Source of the DNA: Thalassorhabdus alkalitolerans
Lineage (GTDB): Bacteria; Bacillota; Bacilli; Bacillales; Marinococcaceae
Assembly: GCF_042656585.1 (NCBI RefSeq)
Contig: NZ_JBHSPG010000022.1
DNA: 64,000 nt
Strand: one strand, 5' to 3'
Translations under genes and position numbers: made by a program
The notes under the pieces: generated by a model
Told to the model about the DNA's origin: nothing
Databases searched by the model: none
Seen by the model: only the letters and a program-made list of their open reading frames with translations
Shown here: positions 8,099-15,271 of the stretch, one piece after another
Layout: each line of letters begins with the position of its first letter
How positions within the stretch are numbered: position 1 is the stretch's first letter

Positions 8099-9912
8099 TC
8101 GTTAACACCTGCTTTTTTATAGACAGAATACGGAAGAGTAACGATAATTGTCGTTCCTTTTTCCCACTCGCTGCGCACACCAATGTGACCACCGTGAGCT
8201 TGAACCATTTCCTTGGCAATAGCAAGCCCAAGACCTGTGCCCCCTAAATTCCTAGCCCTTGCCTTATCTACTCTGTAAAATCGATCAAAGATTTTCTTTT
8301 GATTTTCCTTTGGTATACCTACTCCTTCATCACGAACAGTTACTGCTATATTTTGCCCTCGAGGATGGAGCTTTAGAGTAATTGTTCCGCCATCTGGAGA
8401 ATATTTAACAGCGTTTGAAATGATATTATCAAACACTTGCACCATCTTATCTTGATCCATGTCAATGTAAACAGGATAAGAAGGAATCACTCGTTCTAAT
8501 TGAATGTTTTTATCCTTCGTCACCATTTCAAAACGATCGCCGATTTCATGAAGAAGGCTGCCTATATCTGAAGACTGGTAGTTAAGTTTTAAATCGTTGC
8601 TGTCCATTTTTGAAAGTTGCAGCAGATCATTAACAAGACGGATCATTCGTTCCGTTTCATTCTGGGTCACCTTTAAAAAGCGCTGTCTCAGCGTATCATC
8701 AAGCATCGCGCCATCCTCAAGAGCTTCTAAGTAACTTTTCAAAGAGGTAAGAGGTGTGCGAAGTTCATGGGAAACGTTGGCTACGAATTCTTTTCGTTCA
8801 CGATCGATCTTCTCTTGTTCCGTTACATCATGAAGAACAGTAATTAAACCATTAACCGGTCCATCTTCATTACGGATTACCGAAAAGTTTGCTTCCAGGA
8901 GATACTCTTGTTCCTGCTCACTGAAATCCAGCAAAATTGAATCTGAGTAATCGTATAGGTCACTTGGTGCAATGGTTTCCGACAGCCTGAGCAAATCAGG
9001 AAGGGAGGCCCCTTCTACATCTTCACTGGATATGTTTAAAAGCTGTTCTGCTCTCTTATTCATTAAAATAACACGGCCCAGTTCATCGGTTGCAATCACG
9101 CCGTCAGTCATATGAGTAAGCACAGAGCTTAGTTTCTTTCTCTCTCCTTCTGTCGTCGCATTAGCATCCTTTAACTTTCTGGTCATATTATTAAAGGAAA
9201 TGGCCAACTGCCCGATTTCGTCGTTGCCATATACTTTTACACGACGAGAGAAATCACCTTCAGACATAACTCTGGCCTGCTTTTTCATATCTACAATAGG
9301 TCTCGTAATGGTTCTGGCCACAAATATTCCCAAAATCATTGTCACGACCAAGGCAATAAAGGTACTCGTAGCTAGAATGTTATTAATATCCTGCATCTCT
9401 GAATACAGTTCTTCCATAGGAGCTTCGATATAAATCGCTCCCACAATTGTATCGTCCACACGAACCGGGTGCGCCATCACATATATCCGGTTTCCCTGAG
9501 GATCAAGAAGGATATCTTCATCTTCTGTTCCAAGCAGGGCTCTCTTGACTCTGACTTCAGTGTTGAGCTGCCCTACAAGGTTTTGGCTGAGAGACGTGCC
9601 CCGTACTACCTGGTTAGCATCAACAACTTGAATTGTAGCGTTATCAATAGTAAAAAACTCATTTAAAAGGATGCTGATATCTCTCTCTAACGAGTTATCA
9701 TCATCCCCTCTGGTCCTGACCATTTCCTGGGCCACATTATACTCAAGTAAATTAACCCGTTCCTCCAGCATGGAAAAATGATTATCCACGAGTTGTTCTT
9801 CTAACTGATTCGTAAAGAAGACACCAATAATTTGTACCGCAATAATAAGCAGCAATACATAGATTACTACGATTTTAAAATTAATCGATTTAAAGAAATC
9901 GATAGCTTTCAT
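8095..9912 (-). CDS. walK: Cell-wall sensor histidine kinase WalK
   Basis: The 605-residue kinase has a full domain set: transmembrane helix about residues 13-33, an extracytoplasmic Cache-like sensor to about 180, a second helix (about 182-203), HAMP, PAS (SSVLTHMTDGVIATDE), HisKA with phospho-acceptor His382 in NVSHELRTPLTS, and HATPase with N, G1 and G2 boxes (IISNAVKYS, DEGVGIP, GTGLGLAIAKE). It phosphorylates WalR to match autolysin and wall-synthesis gene expression to growth. The gene begins two bases after walR. Confidence 0.97.
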   Translation of the reverse strand: MKAIDFFKSINFKIVVIYVLLLIIAVQIIGVFFTNQLEEQLVDNHFSMLEERVNLLEYNVAQEMVRTRGDDDNSLERDISILLNEFFTIDNATIQVVDANQVVRGTSLSQNLVGQLNTEVRVKRALLGTEDEDILLDPQGNRIYVMAHPVRVDDTIVGAIYIEAPMEELYSEMQDINNILATSTFIALVVTMILGIFVARTITRPIVDMKKQARVMSEGDFSRRVKVYGNDEIGQLAISFNNMTRKLKDANATTEGERKKLSSVLTHMTDGVIATDELGRVILMNKRAEQLLNISSEDVEGASLPDLLRLSETIAPSDLYDYSDSILLDFSEQEQEYLLEANFSVIRNEDGPVNGLITVLHDVTEQEKIDRERKEFVANVSHELRTPLTSLKSYLEALEDGAMLDDTLRQRFLKVTQNETERMIRLVNDLLQLSKMDSNDLKLNYQSSDIGSLLHEIGDRFEMVTKDKNIQLERVIPSYPVYIDMDQDKMVQVFDNIISNAVKYSPDGGTITLKLHPRGQNIAVTVRDEGVGIPKENQKKIFDRFYRVDKARARNLGGTGLGLAIAKEMVQAHGGHIGVRSEWEKGTTIIVTLPYSVYKKAGVNE

Positions 9913-9914
9913 GG

Positions 9915-10622
9915 TTATTTCTCCTGTTCAGGGTTTTTTAAATAGTAGCCTACTCCTCTTCTCGTAATAATCCACGTAGGGTAGCTGGGATTATCCTCCA
10001 CTTTTTCACGGAGCCGGCGTACAGTTACATCCACTGTTCGTACATCACCAAAATAGTCGTAGCCCCAAACAGCTTGAAGTAAATGCTCTCGCGTCATCAC
10101 TTGTCCAATGTGCTTTGCTAAATAATAGATCAGTTCAAACTCTCGATGTGTAAGTTCTATAGGCTCTCCTCGCTTAGAAACGAGATACGCATCCGGATCA
10201 ATGAGCAGATCGCCAAATTGAATTTCCTTTTGCTTTTGTTCTGTTTCTTCTGGAGGGGCTTGATGCCGTCGTAAATTAGCTTTAACTCTGGCAATTAATT
10301 CCCGGGTACTAAAAGGCTTTGTTACATAATCATCTGCACCAAGCTCTAAGCCCAGTACTTTATCAATCTCTGAATCTTTGGCAGTAAGCATAATAATAGG
10401 CATTTCAAAATGCTTGCGGATTTCTCTGCATACTTCCATCCCATCCTGATGGGGAAGCATAATATCCAGAAGCACCAAGTCAGGTTCAAATTCGTGCACT
10501 TTTTCTACTGCTTCTTTTCCACCATAAGCCACTTGTACTTCAAAACCTTCTTTATCTAAACTAAATTCTAAAATGTCAGCAATCGGCTGCTCATCGTCGA
10601 CAACAAGAATTTTCTTGTCCAT
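9915..10622 (-). CDS. walR: Essential response regulator WalR (YycF)
   Basis: The 235-residue OmpR-family regulator has the same length as in B. subtilis when started at MDKKILVVDDEQP. GGAG lies nine bases before that ATG. The receiver domain shows Asp9/Asp10, phospho-acceptor Asp53 in LVLLDIMLP and the conserved Lys in YVTKPFS. A winged-helix DNA-binding domain follows (REHLLQAVWGYDYFGDVRTVDVTVRRLR). It controls peptidoglycan hydrolases and is normally essential. It is the first gene of the wal operon. Confidence 0.97.
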   Translation of the reverse strand: MDKKILVVDDEQPIADILEFSLDKEGFEVQVAYGGKEAVEKVHEFEPDLVLLDIMLPHQDGMEVCREIRKHFEMPIIMLTAKDSEIDKVLGLELGADDYVTKPFSTRELIARVKANLRRHQAPPEETEQKQKEIQFGDLLIDPDAYLVSKRGEPIELTHREFELIYYLAKHIGQVMTREHLLQAVWGYDYFGDVRTVDVTVRRLREKVEDNPSYPTWIITRRGVGYYLKNPEQEK

Positions 10623-10701
10623 CCTCATCCGCTCCATTTCTTCATCACTAAAAGATTAATCGCCCAGCATAAAGAAGCGTTGGATCGTTAATTCAGCTTC
10701 T

Positions 10702-10710
10702 ATTGTAACA
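10702..10710 (-). promoter_or_regulatory. Possible extended -10 promoter of the wal operon
   Basis: On the minus strand TGT-TACAAT forms an extended -10 element about 80 bases before walR. No good -35 hexamer is seen, which extended -10 promoters tolerate. Confidence 0.4.
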
Positions 10711-10801
10711 TAGCGAGCAGGGGAAGTTATCTTGTTAATGAAATACTTCCTTATCTGCCGTCTTTTCTCTGTTAATCTAGGGTTATTCCCTTTATTTACT
10801 G

Positions 10802-10831
10802 AAAAACTGCCCGGTTTACCAACCGCGCAGT
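10802..10831 (-). terminator. Terminator of the purA-tRNA unit
   Basis: On the minus strand ACTGCGCGGTT and AACCGGGCAGT form a hairpin followed by TTTTT, downstream of tRNA-Phe and upstream of walR. Confidence 0.85.
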
Positions 10832-10891
10832 GTTAATTTTCACTTACATTCAATTATTCCTATAAAAAAAACATACTCAAAGAGTATGAAA

Positions 10892-10967
10892 TGGTGGCTC
10901 GAGACGGAATCGAACCGCCGACACGTGGATTTTCAGTCCACTGCTCTACCGACTGAGCTATCGAGCC
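10892..10967 (-). tRNA. tRNA-Phe (GAA)
   Basis: A 76-base cloverleaf with encoded CCA: acceptor GGCTCGA, anticodon loop CTGAAAA, T arm GGCGGTTCGATTCCGTC. It is the last of four tRNAs following purA. Confidence 0.97.
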
Positions 10968-10973
10968 TAAACA

Positions 10974-11049
10974 TGGCGGGCCTGACGGGGATCGAACCCG
11001 CGATCTCCTGCGTGACAGGCAGGCATGTTAACCGCTACACCACAGGCCC
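10974..11049 (-). tRNA. tRNA-Asp (GTC)
   Basis: A 76-base cloverleaf with encoded CCA: acceptor GGGCCTG, anticodon loop CTGTCAC, T arm GCGGGTTCGATCCCCGT. Confidence 0.96.
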
Positions 11050-11065
11050 AGTTTATGAAATGAAA

Positions 11066-11140
11066 TGGTGACCCGTACGGGATTCGAACCCGTGTTACCG
11101 CCGTGAAAGGGCGGTGTCTTAACCACTTGACCAACGGGCC
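11066..11140 (-). tRNA. tRNA-Glu (TTC)
   Basis: A 75-base cloverleaf with encoded CCA: acceptor GGCCCGT, anticodon loop CTTTCAC, T arm ACGGGTTCGAATCCCGT. Confidence 0.96.
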
Positions 11141-11201
11141 TTACAGGAAAAGAAGTGTTCTATGTCACTTTCCATATCATAAAACTTATGTATTATGTAA
11201 T

Positions 11202-11225
11202 TAAATGATGAGCCATGGAGGATTC
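11202..11225 (-). repeat. Partial copy of the tRNA-Lys 3' end
   Basis: Bases 11202-11225 repeat 11311-11334, the 3' end of tRNA-Lys and flank, with one mismatch in 24. The copies are in direct orientation and 85 bases of unexplained sequence lie between them. The copy has no cloverleaf beyond the acceptor and T-stem end. Confidence 0.75.
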
Positions 11226-11314
11226 CGACGCAACGCTAGTCCCGTCGCTTCCTTGCTGTGCTTCTCTGTTACGGGAGAACCGTAGGTGAGAATCACGCGA
11301 CTCATGTGTATAAA

Positions 11315-11390
11315 TGGTGAGCCATGGAGGATTCGAACCTCCGACCCTCTGATTAAAAGTCAGATGCTCTACCAACTGAGCTAATGGCTC
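11315..11390 (-). tRNA. tRNA-Lys (TTT)
   Basis: A 76-base cloverleaf with encoded CCA: acceptor GAGCCAT, anticodon loop CTTTTAA, T arm GGAGGTTCGAATCCTCC. It is the first tRNA after purA. Confidence 0.97.
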
Positions 11391-11560
11391 CTGTGTGTCT
11401 CGCAAGCAGTTATGCTTTGTTTTCGGCGACATGATTAATATTATCACAGGTGTTTTTTTAATGCAAGAAGAAATCTATATTCTTTTTTAAAAAATTTGTT
11501 CTTCCTTAAATTCTGTACCTATTTTAACATTCCGCCCTCTCCATGAAAAGGAAAAGTATG

Positions 11561-11600
11561 AAAAAAACAAAGGAGAAAGAAAGTTCCTTTCTCCTTTGTT
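11561..11600 (-). terminator. Terminator after purA
   Basis: On the minus strand AACAAAGGAGAAAG and its near complement form a hairpin followed by seven T residues, just after the purA stop. The tRNAs downstream may depend on read-through or their own promoter. Confidence 0.85.
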
Positions 11601-11611
11601 CCTGCACTTTG

Positions 11612-12901
11612 TTATCTTCCCCACACGCCCCGGACAAGATTTGTCTGGTTCCGGTCTGGTCCAACAGAGAAAATGGTTAAAGGAATGTTCGTTAACTGAG
11701 AAATCCGCTCAATGTAATGGCGGGCATTTTCAGGAAGGTCTCCGAGTGACTTTACGCCTGTAATATCTTCTTCCCACCCTGGAAGTTCTTCATAGACAGG
11801 TTCACATTCAGCTAATACTTTCAAGCTTGCCGGGAACTCCTCCATAATTTCTCCTTTGTACTTATACGCTGTACAAATCTTCAATGTTTTAATTCCTGTT
11901 AATACATCAATGGAGTTTAAAGAAAGATCAGTCAGTCCGCTTACTCTTCTTGCATGGCGGACAACCACACTGTCAAACCACCCTACTCTTCTTGGACGTC
12001 CAGTGGTAGTTCCGTATTCATTACCAACCTCACGTATCTGGTCGCCTGTTTCATCATGCAATTCAGTTGGAAACGGGCCATCTCCTACACGTGTAGTATA
12101 CGCTTTAGACACCCCTACCACGTGATCAATCTTTGAGGGACCAACACCTGATCCAATCGTCACTCCACCTGCAATAGGGTTAGAAGAAGTGACAAACGGA
12201 TAAGTCCCCTGATCGATATCCAGCATAACCCCTTGTGCACCCTCAAACAATACGCGGCGCCCTTCATCAATCGCATCATTTAACACAACAGATGTGTCAG
12301 CCACATACTCTGAGATTTGCTGACCGTATTGATAGTATTCCTCAAGTATGTCTTCGATCTTAAAGCCTTCTGCATCATAAATCTTTTCAAGAAGACGATT
12401 TTTTTCTTTAAGATTTCTTTCAAGCTTTTCCTCAAACTCTTCTTTATCCAGAAGGTCTGCAATGCGAATCCCGATTCTTGCTGCTTTATCCATGTATGCA
12501 GGACCAATCCCTTTGCGGGTTGTTCCAATTTTATTGGTACCTTTGCTTTCTTCTTCTACGGCATCCAATTTAATATGATAAGGCAGGATCACGTGAGCAC
12601 GATTGCTGATTCTCAAATTGCTGGTGTCTACACCTCTTTCATGAAGATAAGCCAGCTCTTCCACAAGCGCTTTCGGATCGATTACCATTCCGTTTCCAAT
12701 CACACAAGCTTTATCATCATAAAAAATTCCTGATGGAATTAAATGCAATTTATATTTCTTTCCGCCAAACACAATCGTATGGCCGGCATTATTTCCGCCT
12801 TGATATCGAGCCACAACCTCTGCATTTTCCGAAAGGTAATCTGTAATTTTTCCTTTTCCTTCGTCTCCCCACTGTGTACCTACAATAACTACTGACGACA
12901 A
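11612..12901 (-). CDS. purA: Adenylosuccinate synthetase
   Basis: The 429-residue enzyme joins IMP and aspartate using GTP, the first step from IMP to AMP. The signature GTQWGDEGKGK is at the N terminus and NNAGHT and GPAYMDKAAR follow. The start is the TTG at 12901 (SSVVIVGTQ), with GGAGG eight bases upstream. Homologues begin MSSVV, and the longer frame would start inside the ribosome site. It lies downstream of a strong promoter with a PurR-box pair, so adenine/PRPP control is expected, and it precedes a tRNA cluster. Confidence 0.97.
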   Translation of the reverse strand: MSSVVIVGTQWGDEGKGKITDYLSENAEVVARYQGGNNAGHTIVFGGKKYKLHLIPSGIFYDDKACVIGNGMVIDPKALVEELAYLHERGVDTSNLRISNRAHVILPYHIKLDAVEEESKGTNKIGTTRKGIGPAYMDKAARIGIRIADLLDKEEFEEKLERNLKEKNRLLEKIYDAEGFKIEDILEEYYQYGQQISEYVADTSVVLNDAIDEGRRVLFEGAQGVMLDIDQGTYPFVTSSNPIAGGVTIGSGVGPSKIDHVVGVSKAYTTRVGDGPFPTELHDETGDQIREVGNEYGTTTGRPRRVGWFDSVVVRHARRVSGLTDLSLNSIDVLTGIKTLKICTAYKYKGEIMEEFPASLKVLAECEPVYEELPGWEEDITGVKSLGDLPENARHYIERISQLTNIPLTIFSVGPDRNQTNLVRGVWGR

Positions 12902-13038
12902 AGCGTCCACCTCCAAAAAGTATGTACAACCACTCTCTTATAAGCCAAAACACACCTTTTGTTACGAAAAATTCTCCAAAAGGTTCTGTGCAGGCAGATA
13001 TTCATTTAAGAAGTTTTTTCTCCTAAAAACCCTTTCAT

Positions 13039-13067
13039 ATTGTATCAACTTACCATAAGCAAGTCAA
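13039..13067 (-). promoter_or_regulatory. purA promoter
   Basis: On the minus strand TTGACT (13067-13062), a 17-base spacer and TACAAT (13044-13039) form a sigma-A promoter about 140 bases before the purA start codon. Confidence 0.75.
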
Positions 13068-13070
13068 CAA

Positions 13071-13113
13071 AACCCGAACATTTTTGTAATTGACAAAGTT
13101 ATATGTTCGTTAT
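13071..13113. promoter_or_regulatory. purA: Pair of PurR boxes upstream of purA
   Basis: Two inverted PurBox-like sites lie just upstream of the -35 element: CCCGAACATT with core CGAA at 13075-13078, and its inverted counterpart with TTCG at 13106-13109 (AACGAACATAT on the minus strand). Their arrangement resembles the paired sites bound by PurR at B. subtilis pur promoters, including purA. Confidence 0.65.
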
Positions 13114-13185
13114 AATTATGTATCTGAGAAGAGAAACACAGACCGCCATGAGAATACGTGATTTTTCTCCTCCTATTTCCGGTAC

Positions 13186-13282
13186 AGAAAAAACCTTAAG
13201 AAAAATCCCCTCTGTATCGTAAAGAATCTTCCTTAGTTTCAGCTAAGATTCTTAAAACATACAGAGAAAGATCCTCTTAAGG
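13186..13282 (-). terminator. Large nested terminator hairpin after dnaB
   Basis: Three nested inverted repeats follow the dnaB stop: an outer stem CCTTAAGA/TCTTAAGG (13194-13201 with 13275-13282), a middle stem CTCTGTAT/ATACAGAG (13210-13217 with 13259-13266), and an inner stem around AAGAATCTT and AAGATTCTT. On the minus strand the structure is followed by GGTTTTTTC. Confidence 0.7.
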
Positions 13283-13292
13283 CTTGTTCTGG

Positions 13293-14660
13293 CTAAGCTA
13301 CCGGAGGAGCAAAGCTGTCATCATGGCTTCGATCAAGGTTAACAAATTTATTGTACTCCTTAATAAAAGCAAGCTCTACCGCTCCTACAGGTCCGTTACG
13401 CTGTTTTGCAATGATAATTTCTATGATGTTTTGGTTCTCTGCTTCTTTGTCGTAATAATCTTCACGGTAAAGGAAGGAAACAATATCAGCATCCTGCTCA
13501 ATACTTCCAGATTCCCTCAAGTCAGACATCATTGGTCGTTTATCCTGGCGGGATTCTACTCCCCTGGAAAGCTGAGATAACGCAATGACGGGAACGTCAA
13601 GCTCACGGGCAATTGCTTTCAGGTTTCTGGAAATCTCTGAAACTTCCTGCTGCCTGCTTTCCCCGCCTTTGCTGCTTCCCTGGATTAATTGAAGATAATC
13701 AATCAGAATCATTCCAAGGCCTTGTTCCTGCTTCAACCGTCGACATTTAGCGCGGATGTCTCCGACACGAATACCCGGAGAGTCATCTATATAAATTCCA
13801 GCCCTTGAAAGGCTCCCCATTGCCATAGTTAGTTTTTCCCAATCTTCTTCCTCCAAAGCCCCTGTCCGCATTTTTTGTGCATCAATGTTTCCTTCTGCAC
13901 AAAGCATACGCTGCACGAGCTGGGATGCTCCCATCTCCAGGCTGAAAATGGCCACGTTTTCCTCCGTTTTGGTCGCAACGTTTTGAGCAATATTCAAAGC
14001 AAATGCTGTCTTCCCCATGGAAGGTCTTGCCGCCACAATAATTAAATCACTTCGCTGAAACCCGGCAGTCATTCGGTCCAGCTCCACAAATCCGCTGGAG
14101 ATTCCCGTAACTTCATCTTCTCCTCGGTTTTGAAGCATTTCAATATTATCATAGGTTTCTATCAAGACATCCTTGATGGATACAAAAGCGCTTGTACTTC
14201 TACGCTGAGAAACTTCTAATATAGATTTTTCAGCCTCACTTAGTATATCTTCTACCTCTTCTTCACTTGCATAGCCTTCAGAAGCAATGTTTGTGGCTGC
14301 CCGTATAAGCCGGCGCAGTAACGACTTCTCCTCAACAATCTGGCTGTAGTACCCAACATTTGCTGCCGTGGGTACAGAATTAGCCAGATCCGTTAAATAG
14401 GATAGGCCGCCTATTTCTTCTAACAGGTGTGCATCCTGCAAGGCAGAGGTTACTGTTACTAAATCAACTGGCTCACCTTTATCAGCTAAATTTATCATTA
14501 CTTGGTAGATTCGTTGGTGTGAAGCCCGGTAAAAATCATGAGGGGTAAGATGTTCCGTAGCTGTTACAAGGGCCTCGCCTTCTAAGAAAATCGCCCCTAA
14601 CACAGCTTGTTCAGCTTCTATGTTTTGAGGCGGTGTCCGGTCTGTAAACACTTCATTCAT
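13293..14660 (-). CDS. dnaB: Replicative DNA helicase (DnaB family; DnaC of B. subtilis)
   Basis: The 455-residue hexameric helicase unwinds DNA at the fork. It has an N-terminal helical domain (NIEAEQAVLGAIFLEG) and a RecA-like C-terminal domain with Walker A ARPSMGKTAFALN, Walker B MILIDYLQLIQG and the arginine-finger region. B. subtilis calls this gene dnaC and names its loader dnaB, so symbols differ between species. The start ATG has GGAAGG upstream. It follows rplI on the minus strand with a terminator between them. Confidence 0.97.
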   Translation of the reverse strand: MNEVFTDRTPPQNIEAEQAVLGAIFLEGEALVTATEHLTPHDFYRASHQRIYQVMINLADKGEPVDLVTVTSALQDAHLLEEIGGLSYLTDLANSVPTAANVGYYSQIVEEKSLLRRLIRAATNIASEGYASEEEVEDILSEAEKSILEVSQRRSTSAFVSIKDVLIETYDNIEMLQNRGEDEVTGISSGFVELDRMTAGFQRSDLIIVAARPSMGKTAFALNIAQNVATKTEENVAIFSLEMGASQLVQRMLCAEGNIDAQKMRTGALEEEDWEKLTMAMGSLSRAGIYIDDSPGIRVGDIRAKCRRLKQEQGLGMILIDYLQLIQGSSKGGESRQQEVSEISRNLKAIARELDVPVIALSQLSRGVESRQDKRPMMSDLRESGSIEQDADIVSFLYREDYYDKEAENQNIIEIIIAKQRNGPVGAVELAFIKEYNKFVNLDRSHDDSFAPPVA

Positions 14661-14790
14661 CGTACATCGCCTTCCTAGTATAAATATTTTCTTGGCTCAT
14701 TTTCCTGCCATGTTCTATTATAAGGCGAGCCTGTAGAAAAAGAAATATGAAAGAAATGACTCTTTCGTCCAATGTCTTCAAGATAGATAT

Positions 14791-14828
14791 AAAAAAAGAA
14801 ATGGCTGACAATATCAGCCATTTCTTTT
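14791..14828. terminator. Terminator between rplI and dnaB
   Basis: The perfect inverted repeat AAAGAAATGGCTGA / TCAGCCATTTCTTT has A-rich and T-rich flanks and lies directly at the rplI stop. Confidence 0.85.
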
Positions 14829-15271
14829 TATTCTTCTACGACGTGAATATTTACAGTTGCAGTTACTTTTGGATGAACCTTAACGGGCACTTTTGTCACA
14901 CCAAGGCTGCGAATAGGTTCATCAAGCTGAATCTTTTTCTTTTCTACTTTTAAATTCATATCCTTTAGCTTTTCAGCAATTTGCTTAGTGGACACCGCTC
15001 CAAAGAGACGGCCGCCTTCCCCGGCTTTTGCTTTAACTTCCACTTTGGCTGCTTCCAGCTTTTCCTTGAATTCTTTTGCTTTCTCTAGTTCTTCTTCTGC
15101 TTTTTTATTATCACTTTGCTTTTTTGCTTCAAGGTTTTTCATGTTTCCTTTTGTTGCTTCTACAGCCAGGTTGTTGGGAAATAAGTAGTTCCTTGCATAT
15201 CCTTCAGAAACGTTTTTCACTTCCCCTTTTTTACCTTTCCCTTTGACTTCTTGTTGAAAAATTACCTTCAT
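14828..15271 (-). CDS. rplI: 50S ribosomal protein L9
   Basis: The 147-residue protein has the L9 N-terminal RNA-binding domain (MKVIFQQEVKGKGKKGEV, then YARNYLFPNNLA), a long lysine-rich connecting helix and the C-terminal domain (LFGAVSTKQIAEKL). It binds 23S rRNA domain V near L1. The start codon overlaps the gdpP stop (ATGA), so it is co-translated with gdpP as in B. subtilis. Confidence 0.97.
   Translation of the reverse strand: MKVIFQQEVKGKGKKGEVKNVSEGYARNYLFPNNLAVEATKGNMKNLEAKKQSDNKKAEEELEKAKEFKEKLEAAKVEVKAKAGEGGRLFGAVSTKQIAEKLKDMNLKVEKKKIQLDEPIRSLGVTKVPVKVHPKVTATVNIHVVEE

Noticed and set aside
9781..9789. Single DnaA-box-like sequence in walK
   Set aside because: It is isolated, imperfect (TTATCCACG) and within coding sequence.
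10295..10310. CCCGGG-centred palindrome in walR as a Noc site
   Set aside because: About three mismatches to the 14-base consensus and coding position.
10886..11071. Plus-strand frame across the tRNA-Phe and tRNA-Asp genes
   Set aside because: It only translates the antisense of tRNA genes (TGIEPAIS-type artefact).
11193..11447. Minus-strand frame of 84 codons through tRNA-Lys
   Set aside because: It translates the tRNA itself (LAQLVEHLTFNQRVGGSNPP is a known tRNA-derived artefact).
13089..13116. Plus-strand TTGACA...TATAAT near purA
   Set aside because: The spacing is only 15 bases, no plus-strand gene follows, and the sequence is explained by the PurR boxes.
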